Source of the DNA: Codonopsis lanceolata
Lineage: Eukaryota; Streptophyta; Magnoliopsida; Asterales; Campanulaceae
Length of the DNA stretch: 64,000 nucleotides
Reading direction: 5' to 3'
NCBI GenBank assembly: GCA_013146195.2
Contig: CM028380.1
Coordinates: forward strand, 78,620,556-78,684,555
The translations under genes and the position numbers were made by a program. A model generated the notes under the pieces. It saw only the letters and a list, made by a program, of their open reading frames with translations, had not been told where the DNA came from and ran no database searches. This document shows positions 48,480-60,037 of this stretch, piece by piece (the stretch's first letter is position 1; the number at the start of each line of letters is the position of its first letter).

Positions 48480-49195
48480 ATGAGAATTGAGGAGTTTTAA
48501 ATCAAATATGATAAAATCTATCCGCAAAAAAAAACTTTTACCATGAAAATTTGGAGTACTAATCAAGTGAAACACGTTAAAATAAAATGTGATAGAATTT
48601 ATCTGGTATTAACTGATTTTGACAACAAAAAATGGTAAAAAAATAATAATCTTTTACCATGTATAAAGGAGACATCGGTTTGAAAATCTATCAGATTTTA
48701 ATTTTTGGCAGGAAAAAAAAGAATTTGTATAGATATATTTAGTACCATATGCATGGTTTTAATAGTTTTTTTTTTTTTTTTGCAAAAGTTGTTTATAATA
48801 ATATGATTTTCTAAACTTGTAATAAATAATTAATTTTTTAATTAAAATAATTTGAAAAAACTAAAAAAATAAGGTAAATATTCAAAATTGATCATATAGT
48901 CATGTAATTGAAAGTATTAATCAAATGTTACCATGTATAAAGGAGGCACCGATTTTAAAATCTATTAGGTTTTAATTTTTTGTAGGAAAAAAAAATATAT
49001 ATATATATATAGTACCGTATGCTCGGTTTTAATAGTTTTTTTTTTGCAAAAGTTGTTCATAATAAGATGATTTTCTAAACTTGTAATAAATAATTAAAAA
49101 TTTTAATTAGAATAATTTGAAAATAAATAAATAAGGTATTCAAAATTGAACGTATGAATACGTAATTGAAATATTAAAATCTATGAGCACGGGTA
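48480..49195. repeat. 274-bp tandem duplication in AT-rich repeat
   Basis: A unit beginning ttaccatgtataaaggag at 48654 repeats at 48928. It includes ggttttaatagttttttttt, gcaaaagttgtt and gattttctaaacttgtaata. Flanking gtgataaaatctat phrases link it to the array at 51500-51830. Unit 2 has a (TA)n tract where unit 1 has unrelated bases. Confidence 0.8.
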
Positions 49196-49269
49196 AAATC
49201 TATCTGGAAAAAAACACTTACCATGAAAAATTTAGTGTCCTAATCAAGAAAAACACGTCTAAATCAAAT

Positions 49270-50493
49270 GTGATAAAATCTATAAGCCCTAGGCCAGTTC
49301 GAGTGAACTTCTTATGTCCATGTGACTTCTTCCCTTCCTTTATGAAGGATATGCCTTGAGTTGGTGAATTGATGCTATTTGATCCTAGCTGCTGAATGCC
49401 CAGAGAAAGCCTTTTGTTTATAGGGGAAGCATTACCAAAACCCCATTCAAGCTTCTGAAGGCGCCGATAGGTATTTGGCTTGGTCACTAATACATTATCC
49501 GGAACATTTACTTCTTGAGTTTGCACCTTCTTCTTTTCCTGAAAGGAGATGACATCTTTCAGAAAGTAGTATATAGTTGTACAAATAAGGGCCATTGTGA
49601 ATTTTGAGTTTATTTCATGGGAATAGGGTTGTTTAAGAAATTAAGTCGGCTCTAGCTTGTCCGGCTCATGCTCGGTTCAAGTTGAGCTCGAACATAGGCT
49701 ATAGGTGTAAACAACTCCAGCTCGAATAAGCTTCGTAATCACAAAATATATATAGTTTATGTATAATTTATTAGATTTAGAGCATTGTTTTGATTTAGGT
49801 TTGAGTGAAGCTCAAGCTCGGCTCTTTTATAACTTATTTTGTGTGGTAATTGAGTTGAGATTTTACATTGGCTCCTTGGCTGAAGTAAGTTGAAGCTTGG
49901 TTAAAAATGAATGAGTTGAGCTCGTACACTCAAAACTTGGCTTGGCTCGTTTACAGCCCTACCATGATATTGTATTCTGACTTCAAGAAACACTACATGT
50001 TGAGAAGTATAAAGCAAGAAGACCACAATATTTGCCTCTCTTGATTTTTAGTTGAACTTAGTTTGCTTCGTAATGCAAATAATACTAATCCTCAGTCTCT
50101 GCTTCTCTTCTTCTTTTTCTTGCGTCAGCATATTGTATTCTTCCATCATTGCAAGAAGAGGTACCTATGACACAGAACAATCATTTCCAGGTAAGTATCT
50201 ATGGTTCATCATTGAAAATATAACTGAATGGCAATTAAGGAGAATTGTATGATACAAACGACAATTTATACAAATAAATTAGACCATTGATATTTGCTTA
50301 TTTAGGATTCCACTTTTTAGTATAAAAATGAATCATCCAAATAATATTTGTTGAGATGCTTCACATTGATGGGAAACACTCCGATATTATCTCAACATTA
50401 ATCAAATTATGGAATCTACCTCATCATATAAGAAAACTTTTGTTCTTTCTTCTTCCCACTTCTTGGTCTTGACTATCAGCGAATCTACCAGAG
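49270..50493 (-). pseudogene. MAP65 microtubule-associated protein, 3'-end relic
   Basis: Three minus-strand exon pieces are seen. 50420-50493 encodes LVDSLIVKTKKWEEERTKVF. 50091-50164 encodes VPLLAMMEEYNMLTQEKEEE. About 49270-49539 encodes a tail with KPNTYRRLQKLEWGFGNASP and KRLSLGIQQLGSNSINS. These are the conserved end of the MAP65/Ase1 domain and the variable C-terminal tail. The first piece keeps AG acceptor and GT donor. The second has AG/GT on one side but the donor after CTGAG reads GATTAG, so it is lost. The spectrin-like N-terminal exons are absent upstream, and the tail runs into the gataaaatctat repeat. The frame ORF 49218-49595 includes intron sequence. Confidence 0.75.
49625..49965. 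mobile_element. hAT-like MITE with ggctcg-rich arms
   Basis: The left end tagggttgttta and the complement of the right end, agggctgtaaacgagcc, form a weak inverted repeat, with gagctcg/cgagctc motifs in the arms, as in many plant hAT MITEs. No clean target duplication was found. Confidence 0.45.
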
Positions 50494-50519
50494 CTGCATA
50501 GAAAAATTGATTGCCTCAT

Positions 50520-51490
50520 AACATATGTTTTTCAAGTAGTATATGAAAACTTGAATACTTGATCTCCTTTTTTCACTATTACTTAGTTTCCAGAGTTGAC
50601 TCCAACGTTGGAGTTGAGTTGGAATGCCTTAGGTGTTTGCAATCTAATAGAATTTCCATTAATATGTCCGCCATTCTTTTGAGGTAAGAAGATTAATCCC
50701 ATCAGCCATGCCAGCATGAGTACTTCCTGCATTTTTGATAATGTGATAAAATTTATCTTAAATTAATTGTTGACTTTTATCAGTAACTTTTTATTTATAT
50801 TGTAAACTAATTTATCCTAAATTAAATTAGAAGAGAAAATTAAAAGAGAAAGTGTTAGTTAAATTAACGGAAATCACTATTTAGCTGCTTCAACCGTCCT
50901 GAAAAGTGTAGTATTTTTCAAAACTCAGTCTAATGGATGTTATTTGATTCTATTAATTAAAATTATCTGTAGTTGATGGCTATCTCATCTTAAAACACAC
51001 TTAGCATTTTCTCAAACATATAGAAAACATTTATGAGATTGGGAATGTGAAATCTATGGAAGCTTCTAGAGTTTCCATGAGACTATTTGTCGTTGCCCCC
51101 TTTACCCCAAGAAATTACTGTGCATTGGACTGTATCAAATTATGTACCAGAACCAGAATACTGTACAATGAAGCTGACTTTTTGGAATTTATGGCTATTT
51201 GTGTTTTGCACTGACAAAGAGATTGAATAAAACTGTAAAAAACAAAGAATTTTGTTTTCTGGAGGCAAGAACAAAAAAGAAATCAGAATAAGACCATCAA
51301 ATTTATTAAGCAGAAGAAGATCAAAGAAAGAATCCTAGAAACGAAATTATCTGCACAAGCATTGTGCTTGCCGCTTCAATTGTTGATTCAAATGATTAGG
51401 AAGCCCAGGTTTGCATGAAAAAAGAAGAAATAATTCGTATGGAGAGAAAAGAGAGAGAGAGAGTACGTATAAAAAAAAGTGAAAAAAATG
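50520..51490. other. Intergenic sequence
   Basis: No exon with a recognisable family was found. A GA-rich run (gagagagagaga) lies near 51450. Confidence 0.4.
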
Positions 51491-51499
51491 GTTAACTAC

Positions 51500-51830
51500 T
51501 TGATAATTATGAATGTGATAAAATCTACTTGATAACTACAAATGTGATAAAATTTATCATAAATTAACTGTAAATTAATTTATCCTAAACTAAATTAGAA
51601 GATAAAAGAGAGGGAGAGAGAGTAAGTATAACTACAAATGTGATAAAATCTACTTGATAACTACAAATGTGATAAAATTTATCCTAACCTACTTGATAAT
51701 GTGATAAAATCTACTTGATAAGTACAAATGTGATAAAATTTATCCTAACATACTTGATAATGTGATAAAATCTACTTGATAATTACAAATGTGATAAAAT
51801 TTATCCTAAACTAACGGTAAGCAGTAACTT
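51500..51830. repeat. Minisatellite, 60-bp unit built from tgataaaat(c/t)tac phrases
   Basis: The phrase acttgataa-tacaaatgtgataaaatttatccta alternates with acttgataatgtgataaaatct and repeats about every 60 bp. Shared phrases connect it with 48480-49260. Confidence 0.75.
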
Positions 51831-53640
51831 CTTATTTATATCGTAAACTAATCAATTTTGGTAGAAAAAAAAAGAATTTTTTTATAATTCATAGAGAGTG
51901 ACACGTGGCAGTACCAAATTTCTTTTAAAAATTTAAACACTTAACAAAAAACCGCTACGTGACAGCAACGACTTCTGTTTTAGTTATTGTTAATAGATTT
52001 GCATGTATAATCAATTATGAAATAATATTGGAACGGATGGATAGTAATAGTTTACCTCGACAGCTGAACATGGCATGTTCTGCAAGCCTTGGCCGAATAC
52101 TCATATTTGTTCCTTCGACGATGATTGAACACTTTTAATGTGTATTAGTCGAGGGCTATTTATTTTTTTGTTTTTGGTGGGGGATGTGAATAGATTCACA
52201 ATTTTATTTTGGTTTAAATGGCAATTTGGGTAACTTACTTTAATGAATTATTCATAAAGGTTAATTTATTTATTTATTTTCTCGCTTTACTCACTATACT
52301 TGGCTTTGATTATCACTTTTATCACTTCATCCAATTATTTAGACATAAAGCTTAAAAACTTTCTAAAAACCAAAAAATTATTATTACTATTATTATTATT
52401 ACTATTATTATTATAACTATTACTAGATTTTGAGTCCGTGCCTATGACACGGCACCAGTTTTGGACTTGATCGATATATGGAGCAGACAATATTGTAATA
52501 AATTAATATTTATTTAGAATTTTATAGGAGTTGAATATATGTACACTACATAACGAAAATGGGAGAAAATCCAAATACGTAACAAAATAAAACATTTTAC
52601 TTGGGCATTTAATTGTAATTTATAAAAAAAAATAGACATGTAAAAATAACATTAATGATGTGTTTTTAAAAAGTAGACATGTAAAAAAAAATTCGATTAT
52701 ATTCGATCAATTTATATAATATAACTTTTGAAATGTATGTTGATCAATCTTGATCATGTATGTCAACGTATAAAAGCATGAATCAACAATATGGATTTTT
52801 GGGCCTGGTTATTGGCCAGATTGATATAGCAAGGTTTTCTGTATGAATTTAAGTAATAGAACAATTTTCTTAACTCAACATATATGTTTGTTTGGTTGCG
52901 TGTGCTGAATTGGCTATGTGACTATGATTATGGCTTTCTAGTTAGTAGTTATTTCAATCTGTAATGGAGTTTGCAATCTTTCCTTTTAATCACTTTATTG
53001 TATTAAAAATAGTGCAGTCGGTCAATTCTCTCTTTAATTTCTTTACACCATGTCTGTTAGACTTAGCACTTAGCGTTATATCATGGTTTGTATGTTGAGA
53101 GATGGTTGACTGAGTCCCGATCATATTGCAGTTGGGACATTTCGGCATATTAGCAGACATATTCCACCCCTAAACTGCATATCTCTAAACTTTTTATCAT
53201 TTGAAAGCATTTAGTATAAGTGGTTTGTGTATGAATAAAATAAACTCTTAAATTTTTATAGGAGTATTACTTAGGCTTGACAATCTCGATCCGTTACCCA
53301 CAAACCCGAACAACCCAACCCATTAATTTCGCGGGTTAAGATAGGTTACCCATGATAACCCAACAAATTTCCCGGATTACCCATGATAACCCAACAGATC
53401 TCATTGAGGAGGGAAAATTTTCATTCTCGGTTTAATGTATTATTATTTATTACCGTGAATGAAGAGAGAAAATCAGAGTGAGGATGAGAAGGAAAAACAA
53501 ATCCCATAAATAATGGAATTGTTTTAATTATAACAAAAACAATACAACCATGCAAAGGATCTATCACTGTTGAGTTCCAATTAATAAAGATCTAAAAGAA
53601 TTTTTTTTAACCAAAATATAGATTAACATAGGAGAGACGA
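51831..53640. other. Intergenic repeats including a Helitron-like terminus
   Basis: An (ATT/ACT)n tract at 52380-52430 runs into ctagattttgagtccgtgcc and a degenerate hairpin (ccgtg...cacgg, 52436-52452), the same arrangement as at 54301-54340. Around 53280-53400 is a cccaacccgtt/gataacccaaca block resembling hAT subterminal sequence. No genes recognised. Confidence 0.45.
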
Positions 53641-54005
53641 AAGGATCTTGTGGACATCAATTAAAAGCTTGGGTTATTAACAAACTAGAGGAGAGAAGAA
53701 AACAGACAAACCAAGCTTAAAAGCTGATGAAAATCAAAAAATAATTACCTGAACTTAAAGAGAGTATAACAGCAAGGGCTGGAAAGAGAGACCGGGAAAG
53801 GAAAATTTTGTTTAAAGCCACAATAGAAATTTGTCACTGCATGGGGACATCAATTAAAAGCTTGGGTTATTAACAAATCGGAGGGGAGAAGAAAATAGAG
53901 AAAGAAAGCTTAAAAGCTGATGAAAATAAAAAATTAATTACCTGAACTTAAAGATAGTATAACAACAAGGGCTGGAAAGAGAGAGACCGAGGAAGTAAAA
54001 AAAAC
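53640..54005. repeat. Direct duplication, about 160 bp, period about 190 bp
   Basis: The segment beginning ggacatcaattaaaagcttg at about 53652 is repeated from about 53841, including ttacctgaacttaaaga and caagggctggaaagagag. Confidence 0.8.
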
Positions 54006-54039
54006 CACGGTATGGACGGTGGGGAAGGAAAAAGGGTTT

Positions 54040-55082
54040 TAGTATAAAAGGGGATCCAAACATAATTTTAACAGTATAAGGAAACTCAAAAGAGGAGGTT
54101 ACCCAAATAAATGACAACCGTAGGATGATAATAGGAAAAAGAGTTTGAGTATAAAAGAAGATTCAAACATAATTCTAATAGTATAAGGAAACTCAGAAGA
54201 TGATGTTACCTAAATAAATGACAACCGTAGGATGATAGTAAAAAAATTAAATCCTGACCTCTGAATAGCCCTAGTCAATTATCTAGTTTCTTTATAATAT
54301 AGACTAGATCTTCGTGCCCGTGCCTATGGCACGGTGCTAGTATATCTGATTTCGTCAATTGAAACGCCAACGTCTAAATAAAATGTGCGATTTTAAAAAA
54401 TGTTATAGTTGAGGGGTACATTACTTCAAGTGGTAGTTGATGGACGCTATTCGAACTTTACACATAGTTGAGGGGGATTATTTGTAAGGAGTTATATGTA
54501 ACTGACCTATGAACGTTTGATTTTGCGGCGAAATCAACCCCCATGGTTAGATAGTCTCAGTCAATCAATTGAGCTCTATTGTGAGATTATATTAATGTAA
54601 GGTTGATGTTTTGTAATGGGTAATGGTTTAGAAGATTACTCTCAGGGTGTGACTGCTCATAATATTAATTGTAGGGGGTGATTTTGTAATAGAGTGAGAG
54701 AAAATAAAGAGTTAAAAGTGGATAACTACTTTCACACATGTGAATGTGAGAGTAAATCCCAACCATTAAGTTTTTTAAAATAATTTAATCTCAACCTCTA
54801 AATAACTTTAGTCAATTGCACATGTGTGAGAATGAGATCTATTGTAATATAGATAAGGAAACCCAGAAGAGGAAGTTACCCAAATAAATGACAGCCGTAG
54901 GATGATAGTAGGAAAAAGAATTTGAGTATAAAAGGGAATCCAAACCTAATTATAATAGTATAAGGAAACCCAGAAGAGGATATTACCCAAATAAATGACA
55001 GCCGTAGGATGATAGTAAAAAAAATCAAATCCTGACCTCTGAATAACCCTAATCAATTACTTAGATTCTTTATAATATAGAT
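54040..55082. repeat. Paired 105-bp repeats around a Helitron-like end and dispersed repeat copy 2
   Basis: A unit with gtataaaag, ccaaacataatt, gtataaggaaactca and aaataaatgacaaccgtagg occurs twice at 54040-54240 and twice at 54857-55020. Each pair is followed by aaatcctgacctctgaata and tataataTAGA. Between them lie the Helitron-like hairpin end at 54318-54340 and the second copy (54350-54855) of the repeat at 24150-24600. Confidence 0.7.
54318..54340 (+). other. Helitron-like 3' terminus (hairpin plus CTAG)
   Basis: ccgtgcc-tat-ggcacgg forms a perfect 7-bp stem at 54318-54334. It is followed by tg and CTAG, then T. A hairpin a few bases before CTRR followed by T is the Helitron 3' end signature. 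The 5' TC end was not located. Confidence 0.5.
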
Positions 55083-55220
55083 TATTATTACTATTATTAT
55101 TATAACTATTATTATTATCACTATTATTATTATTATTACTATTATTATTATTATTATTATTACTATTATTATCATTACTATTATTATTATAACTATTATT
55201 ATTATTACTATTATTATTCC

Positions 55221-55268
<48 letters not shown>

Positions 55269-55301
55269 TACTACTACTACTACTACTATTATTATTCTTA
55301 C

Positions 55302-55347
<46 letters not shown>

Positions 55348-55538
55348 ACTATTCTTATTATTACTATTATTATTCTTACTATTATTATTATTATTACTAT
55401 TATTATTAATATTATTACTATTATTATTATTCTTATTACTATTATTATTATTATTCTTATTATTACTATTTTTATTATTACTATTACTATTCTTACTACT
55501 ACTATTATTATTCTTACTATTACTACTACTACTACTAC

Positions 55539-55581
<43 letters not shown>

Positions 55582-55619
55582 ATAATAACTATTATTATTA
55601 TTACTATTATTATTATTAC

Positions 55620-55664
<45 letters not shown>

Positions 55665-55773
55665 TATTATTATTACTATTATTATGATTATTACTATTAT
55701 TATTATTACTATTCTTATTCTTACTATTACTATTATTATTCTTACTATTATTATTATTATTATTATTATTATG

Positions 55774-55836
<63 letters not shown>

Positions 55837-56021
55837 ACTATTATTATTATTACTATTATTATTATTCTTCTTCTTCTTCTTCTTCTTATTATTATTATTA
55901 TTATTACTATTATTCTTATTCTTATTATTACTCTTATTATTATTATTCTTATTACTATTATTATTATTATTATTATTCTTACTATTATTATTATTCTTAT
56001 TAGTACTATTATTATTCTTAC

Positions 56022-56085
<64 letters not shown>
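55083..56085. repeat. Giant (ATT)n microsatellite, about 1.0 kb
   Basis: Almost pure ATT/TTA units interrupted by ACT and CTT units, including short (CTA)n and (CTT)n runs. The plus-strand 153-codon frame through it is mostly Ile and is an artefact. Confidence 0.97.
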
Positions 56086-56086
<1 letters not shown>

Positions 56087-56487
56087 GATGCAGTTTTGAA
56101 AAGAAAATTTCGCTTAAAAAACCCCTTCCCTTATTATTAAACTAGATGACTAGTTGTCAAGATCCACGAGCGAGTGCATTGGGCTAAGATATTTGAATTT
56201 TGCTTTCTTTTGAGAGTACTACTGAGAATGGACACCCAATTAGAGATTTCCACCACCTGTAACAGAGTTACAGAGGACAAAAGAACTATTGTAAGGTGGT
56301 CGGGGTTTGCATGACCTATGACCCTCTGGCACGAGAGTGAATAAATATCTCAAATGGGGGACAACCGAGCTATCGTACTCTGATATCTCCCTGGTGTCAG
56401 TAATAATAGGATTTATGTGTGAGCATATAGTGTGTAGAATTAAGATCCAACCTTTTTCATGTTTACCTTCGTCCCCTTTTATATGGT
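56086..56487. other. Spacer
   Basis: No gene recognised between the microsatellite and the hAT element. Confidence 0.4.
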
Positions 56488-56495
56488 GGCCCAGT

Positions 56496-57416
56496 TAGAG
56501 CTGTCAAAACGGGCAAAAGCCCGCGAGCAAGCCTGCCCCGCCACCTATTAGGGGCGGGTTGGGCTGGGGTTTTCAATACCCGTTAGGATGCGGACAGCCC
56601 GCATTTTATGGACCTTGGAATGGAATCTGGACTTTGTATTGTTATATTATAAGTATTAAGTAATTGGTCCAGGTCCACTTAGTAAGTGTAAGCCAAAAGG
56701 CCCAAAACTCGTAACTGTACATAAGTCTTACTGTTACTCTTAAGGGTTTAATTGGCCAACTGGGTTATGATGAGAAACAAATGGCGATTTTGTTTAAGAC
56801 GTATCCTGCATTACTATTTGATGAGCTGGGGAAACAGATTCATAAATTGGTTGGTCAATTACTCAAGCTGGGGTTTAAGACTAATCAAGTATTTGATTTT
56901 AAAAAAAAAACCCTCAAATTTTATTGGTCGAGTGCATTAAAAACCTATTAGGGGCAGTGAGTTTCCTGGACTGGATTGCAACACTGTTTCAAGCATGATC
57001 AAACATGCTCCAAATGTGTTAAACCAGAGCAAAGAGGTGCTTGAGAAGAAGATCTACTATTTTAGATATATTAGTGAATATGTAATTTTGTTATTTGAAA
57101 TATTATGAATTTAATGATTTATTTGTTGAAATTTTAAATCTATCAATTATCATGATTCTTGAATTTAAATAATTGAAAATAAATAAATAAAAATTTAAAT
57201 AAACTCATTTTTTTTTGCCTAATTGGTGTATATTGGTAAATAAACCCAAAAGCCCGCGGGCTTGCCCGTTTTGCCCGTGGTCGTGCGCGGGGCGGTTTGG
57301 GCTAGGGGTTTTCAGGACCGTTATGTTCGCGGGCTTTCCCGCCCTGCCCCCGTTTCAAAGCGGGCTTTTCGGGCCCGCGGGCAAACCCGCCCCGCAGGCC
57401 CGTTTTGACAGCTCTA
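56496..57416. mobile_element. hAT-type element carrying an mTERF gene fragment
   Basis: The left end tagagctgtcaaaacgggc is matched, inverted and perfect for 19 bp, by the right end. An identical 8-bp duplication ggcccagt lies at 56488-56495 and 57417-57424. The arms are GC-rich gcccgcgggc-type repeats, while the core is AT-rich. The core includes a short mTERF-like coding stretch (56745-56900). No transposase is present. Confidence 0.88.
56745..56900 (+). pseudogene. mTERF-family fragment inside the hAT element
   Basis: One frame gives GLIGQLGYDEKQMAILFKTY, then PALLFDELG and HKLVGQLLKLGFKTNQV. That fits the helical repeat of mTERF proteins (organelle transcription or splicing factors), where each repeat has an LGY..., a short helix, YPALL and a second helix ending LG. 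Only about one and a half repeats are present, with a poly-A/AT run at the end and no start or stop context. The assignment is by motif pattern. Confidence 0.6.
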
Positions 57417-57424
57417 GGCCCAGT

Positions 57425-57602
57425 GGCCGTTGTCGTTGAAGTCTAAAGCAATATTTCATTAATGTCGATTGGACGGTTAGGGCCTAATCACCTTGTGGGT
57501 GATAGGCGTGGAATGGGAAAACTATGACCTCACTGTAGCTGTCCTTCTTTCCTAGATATTTCCCGGTAAATTCCCCCTTCGCCTCAAATAGATGATGTAG
57601 GG
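57425..57602. other. Spacer
   Basis: Short sequence between the hAT element and the putative solo LTR. No feature recognised. Confidence 0.4.
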
Positions 57603-58890
57603 TGTTAGTCCCAAAGGGCACAATAATAAGCTAGAAGGGGGGGGGGGATTGAATAGCTTATTACACTTAAAATTTTTTGTATAAATTCCTAAAACAAGCA
57701 CTTGCAATCTATTGAAAAGATTGAAGTAGCAGAAGTCTTGATAGGAAGACAGTTCAAGTCTATCGGTGAAGCACTACCGGTAGACTTTGCTGAATACTCA
57801 AGCCTGTTGTTTGAAGAGATAAGTAAAGAGATATGAAACAGTGTAAAGCAGTAAGCAACAGTAATTAAAGAATACAAGTATTTTGAGATGGTTCGCACTA
57901 TAAAAAGTGTTACGTCCACCACCAAGGCAGTCAACCTTGGATTTAAATGTGCACTATGTTTTCCACTAGTTCTATTACAAAGAGATCCAATGGATCGTGT
58001 ACAAAATATTTGACTTGTGTTTGGGGGTTAGGAATTGAATATCTGGACAAACAAAATATTCAATGGTGTAGAAGAATAGTTAAAGAATCAACAATAAGAA
58101 GCAAAAGATAAAGTGTTGATGCAGATCTTCTTGTTGTTGTTGAGGACTTCGTTGATCAATTTAAGATCTCTTGAATGCACTGAGTATATAAGACTTGATG
58201 TTGTTGGGAAGATTCAGAGCATTATTTTCTTCAGTCTTTAATGGCAGTATTTATAGCTGGGGCATTCTTGAGACCGTTTGGAGAAGACGAAGAGTAACAG
58301 CTCTATTAGGTTGAATGCATTAAATGCATGGAGCTGACTTTGTAGATTTCGTCTTCACTGATACTAAGCAATGAATGGTGCAGAGTTGTTGCAGCAACTG
58401 GCAGGTGAGCAATCATAGTTACAGACCTGCAATAGTTGGTACAGATTGTAAGTGTCAGTCTGTTCACATGCTCTGTTACTATTCAGGAGGTGAAAGTCTT
58501 CTTGCTTTTCGGAAAGCTGGATAGGCGTGTCTGAGAAGTCAAGATAGGTTTAAATCAAATTCAAACTGATAAAGGATGAATTTAATTAATCCACTAAAAG
58601 CTTGATGACTAGACACATCATGCTTAAATATGTGCTGACAAGGTCTGTCACTGGATGCTGTATGAAGTCTTCCGGTGAAGCCTTCAGCTGAAGTCTTCCG
58701 CTGAACCTGCAAAGCCTATAAAACTATTCTAAGGCAAAGTTCTATACACAGTTGCCACGCTAATTGATACGCAGCTCAATTAGCCACTAAGTATAGAACC
58801 TAATGTAATGTATGAACAGATGTAAATCAAGATACAAATGAGAAACAACATAGGGGCCTGAGAATTCTTGTCATTATCATAACTATGACA
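57603..58890 (-). mobile_element. Putative solo LTR (1.29 kb), minus orientation
   Basis: Starts tgttagtcccaaaggg and ends cataactatgaca, giving TG...CA type termini. On the minus strand a TATAAATA box lies near 58250 with a leader-like region beyond it. Repeats of gaagtcttccgctgaa lie near the right end. No internal retroelement genes lie on either side, and no 5-bp duplication was found (taggg against ccaca). Confidence 0.45.
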
Positions 58891-59297
58891 CCACATGATT
58901 CTCTAAAGATATTTCCGACATCCACAACTGTGAGGACTTGGTCACATGTTCCATCTCGGTCCCCAACCATCATGATCCCTAGCTGGGTGAGCTTCATGAT
59001 AAACCTCTACCAAGATCGAGCATTTTGCACGGTTTGATTGCTCCACGGGGCTGATTCTACTTTTGGTCTCTTCAAGTCCCACCTTTTCTTTTCTTTTCTT
59101 TTTTATCAAAAATGATATGTTTACAACTACTCATATAACTGTTGTTACAATTAAGCCTTGAAAAATGATATGTTTATAACTACTACTAAACTATTGTTGC
59201 AATTAAGCCTTGATGATGGTGAAGTTTGTTATGATGAAGATAACTTTGTCCTTTACTAAAGTTTTGTTGTAAAAATAGTTGTAAACCTAGTATTGTT
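58891..59297. other. Spacer
   Basis: No gene. It contains a partial duplication around tgatatgtttac/ataac at about 59105 and 59165. Confidence 0.4.
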
Positions 59298-59399
59298 GTA
59301 TTTTTATTTGAGAAAATAGTTGAATAAAATAATATTTTGGTCCTAGTATGTCGTATTTTTATTTGAGAAAATAGTTGAATAAAATAATATTTTGGTCCC
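59298..59399. repeat. 55-bp tandem duplication at the MULE left edge
   Basis: gtatttttatttgagaaaat with the following tattttggtcc begins at 59298 and again at 59353. The copy at 59353 contains the MULE target duplication, and the other appears to duplicate flank plus terminus. Confidence 0.75.
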
Positions 59400-59628
59400 T
59401 GGACATGTCGAAAAACAATGTTTTGGCCCTTGGGGTTTAAAACATATTAATGTGGTCCTTCAACTCATTTTTTTAGATCAATTTCCCTCCTCCCACCATT
59501 ACCGTTACACTTTCTGTCCAATATTATTTCAAATGCCAAAAATACCCTTACTAACAACGTAGGAGGTTTTTTAAAAGTTTAAAATACAAGGGGGTTTACA
59601 CTATCAACTCTCTCACCCCTAGTCTCCA

Positions 59629-59970
59629 ATGGATTAAAGTTCAAACGAGGTTACCCATGACTTCCACCCCTTCTTTCGAGTCTACAAAGACGGCCGAATT
59701 AAGAGATTTGATACCCCCTATGTGCCCCCCTCAATCGATCCCATCACCGATGTTCAGTCCAAAGACGTCATCATTTCCCCTGAGCCCAAAGTCTCCGCCC
59801 GAATCTACCCTCCCAAAATCTCATCCAGCCGTTATAAAATCCCCTCCTCATTTACTACCACGACGTCGCATTCTCCAGCAAATCGGCCTAGCTCTACCCT
59901 CTACCACAACTATCTCAACTCCCGTGTTTCCACCGTCCACATCATTGCCGTATCTATCGAGTATAGTTAG
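59629..59970 (+). pseudogene. Carboxylesterase (CXE, HSL-like) fragment captured by the MULE
   Basis: From an ATG at 59629 the frame reads M-D-stop-SSN, then EVTHDFHPFFRVYKDGRIKR and PPSIDPITDVQSKDVIISPE, then VSARIYPPKI. After a one-base shift, LIYYHDVAFSS stands where plant CXE/GID1-type hydrolases have the HGG oxyanion loop. Finally, in the earlier frame, YHNYLN and HIIAVSIEY. This is exactly the N-terminal third of a CXE protein in order. The third-codon stop, the HGG-to-HDV change and the frame shifts make it non-functional. The Ser and His of the catalytic triad are beyond the captured part. Confidence 0.8.
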
Positions 59971-60037
59971 AGGAAGATGGCAGTCGACTGTGGAGTTGGT
60001 GATGCCCGAAAATGATGAAGGAGGCTGACGATTGAAA

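Noticed and set aside
49218..49595. 125-codon continuous gene on the minus strand
   Set aside because: The first 18 codons are intron ending in an AG acceptor and the last ones are repeat; only the middle is a MAP65 exon.
51500..51830. CRISPR-like regular repeats
   Set aside because: The units are contiguous AT-rich minisatellite without unique spacers, in a plant nuclear context.
55684..56145. 153-codon isoleucine-rich open frame
   Set aside because: It is a reading of the ATT microsatellite with no complex sequence until its last 20 codons.
57215..57439. GC-rich 74-codon frame with Pro/Gly composition
   Set aside because: It lies in the inverted-repeat arm of the hAT element and changes with the gcccgcgggc repeats; not a gene.
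57603..58890. Certain solo-LTR call
   Set aside because: No target duplication was found and the internal domains are missing, so it is kept only as a tentative feature.
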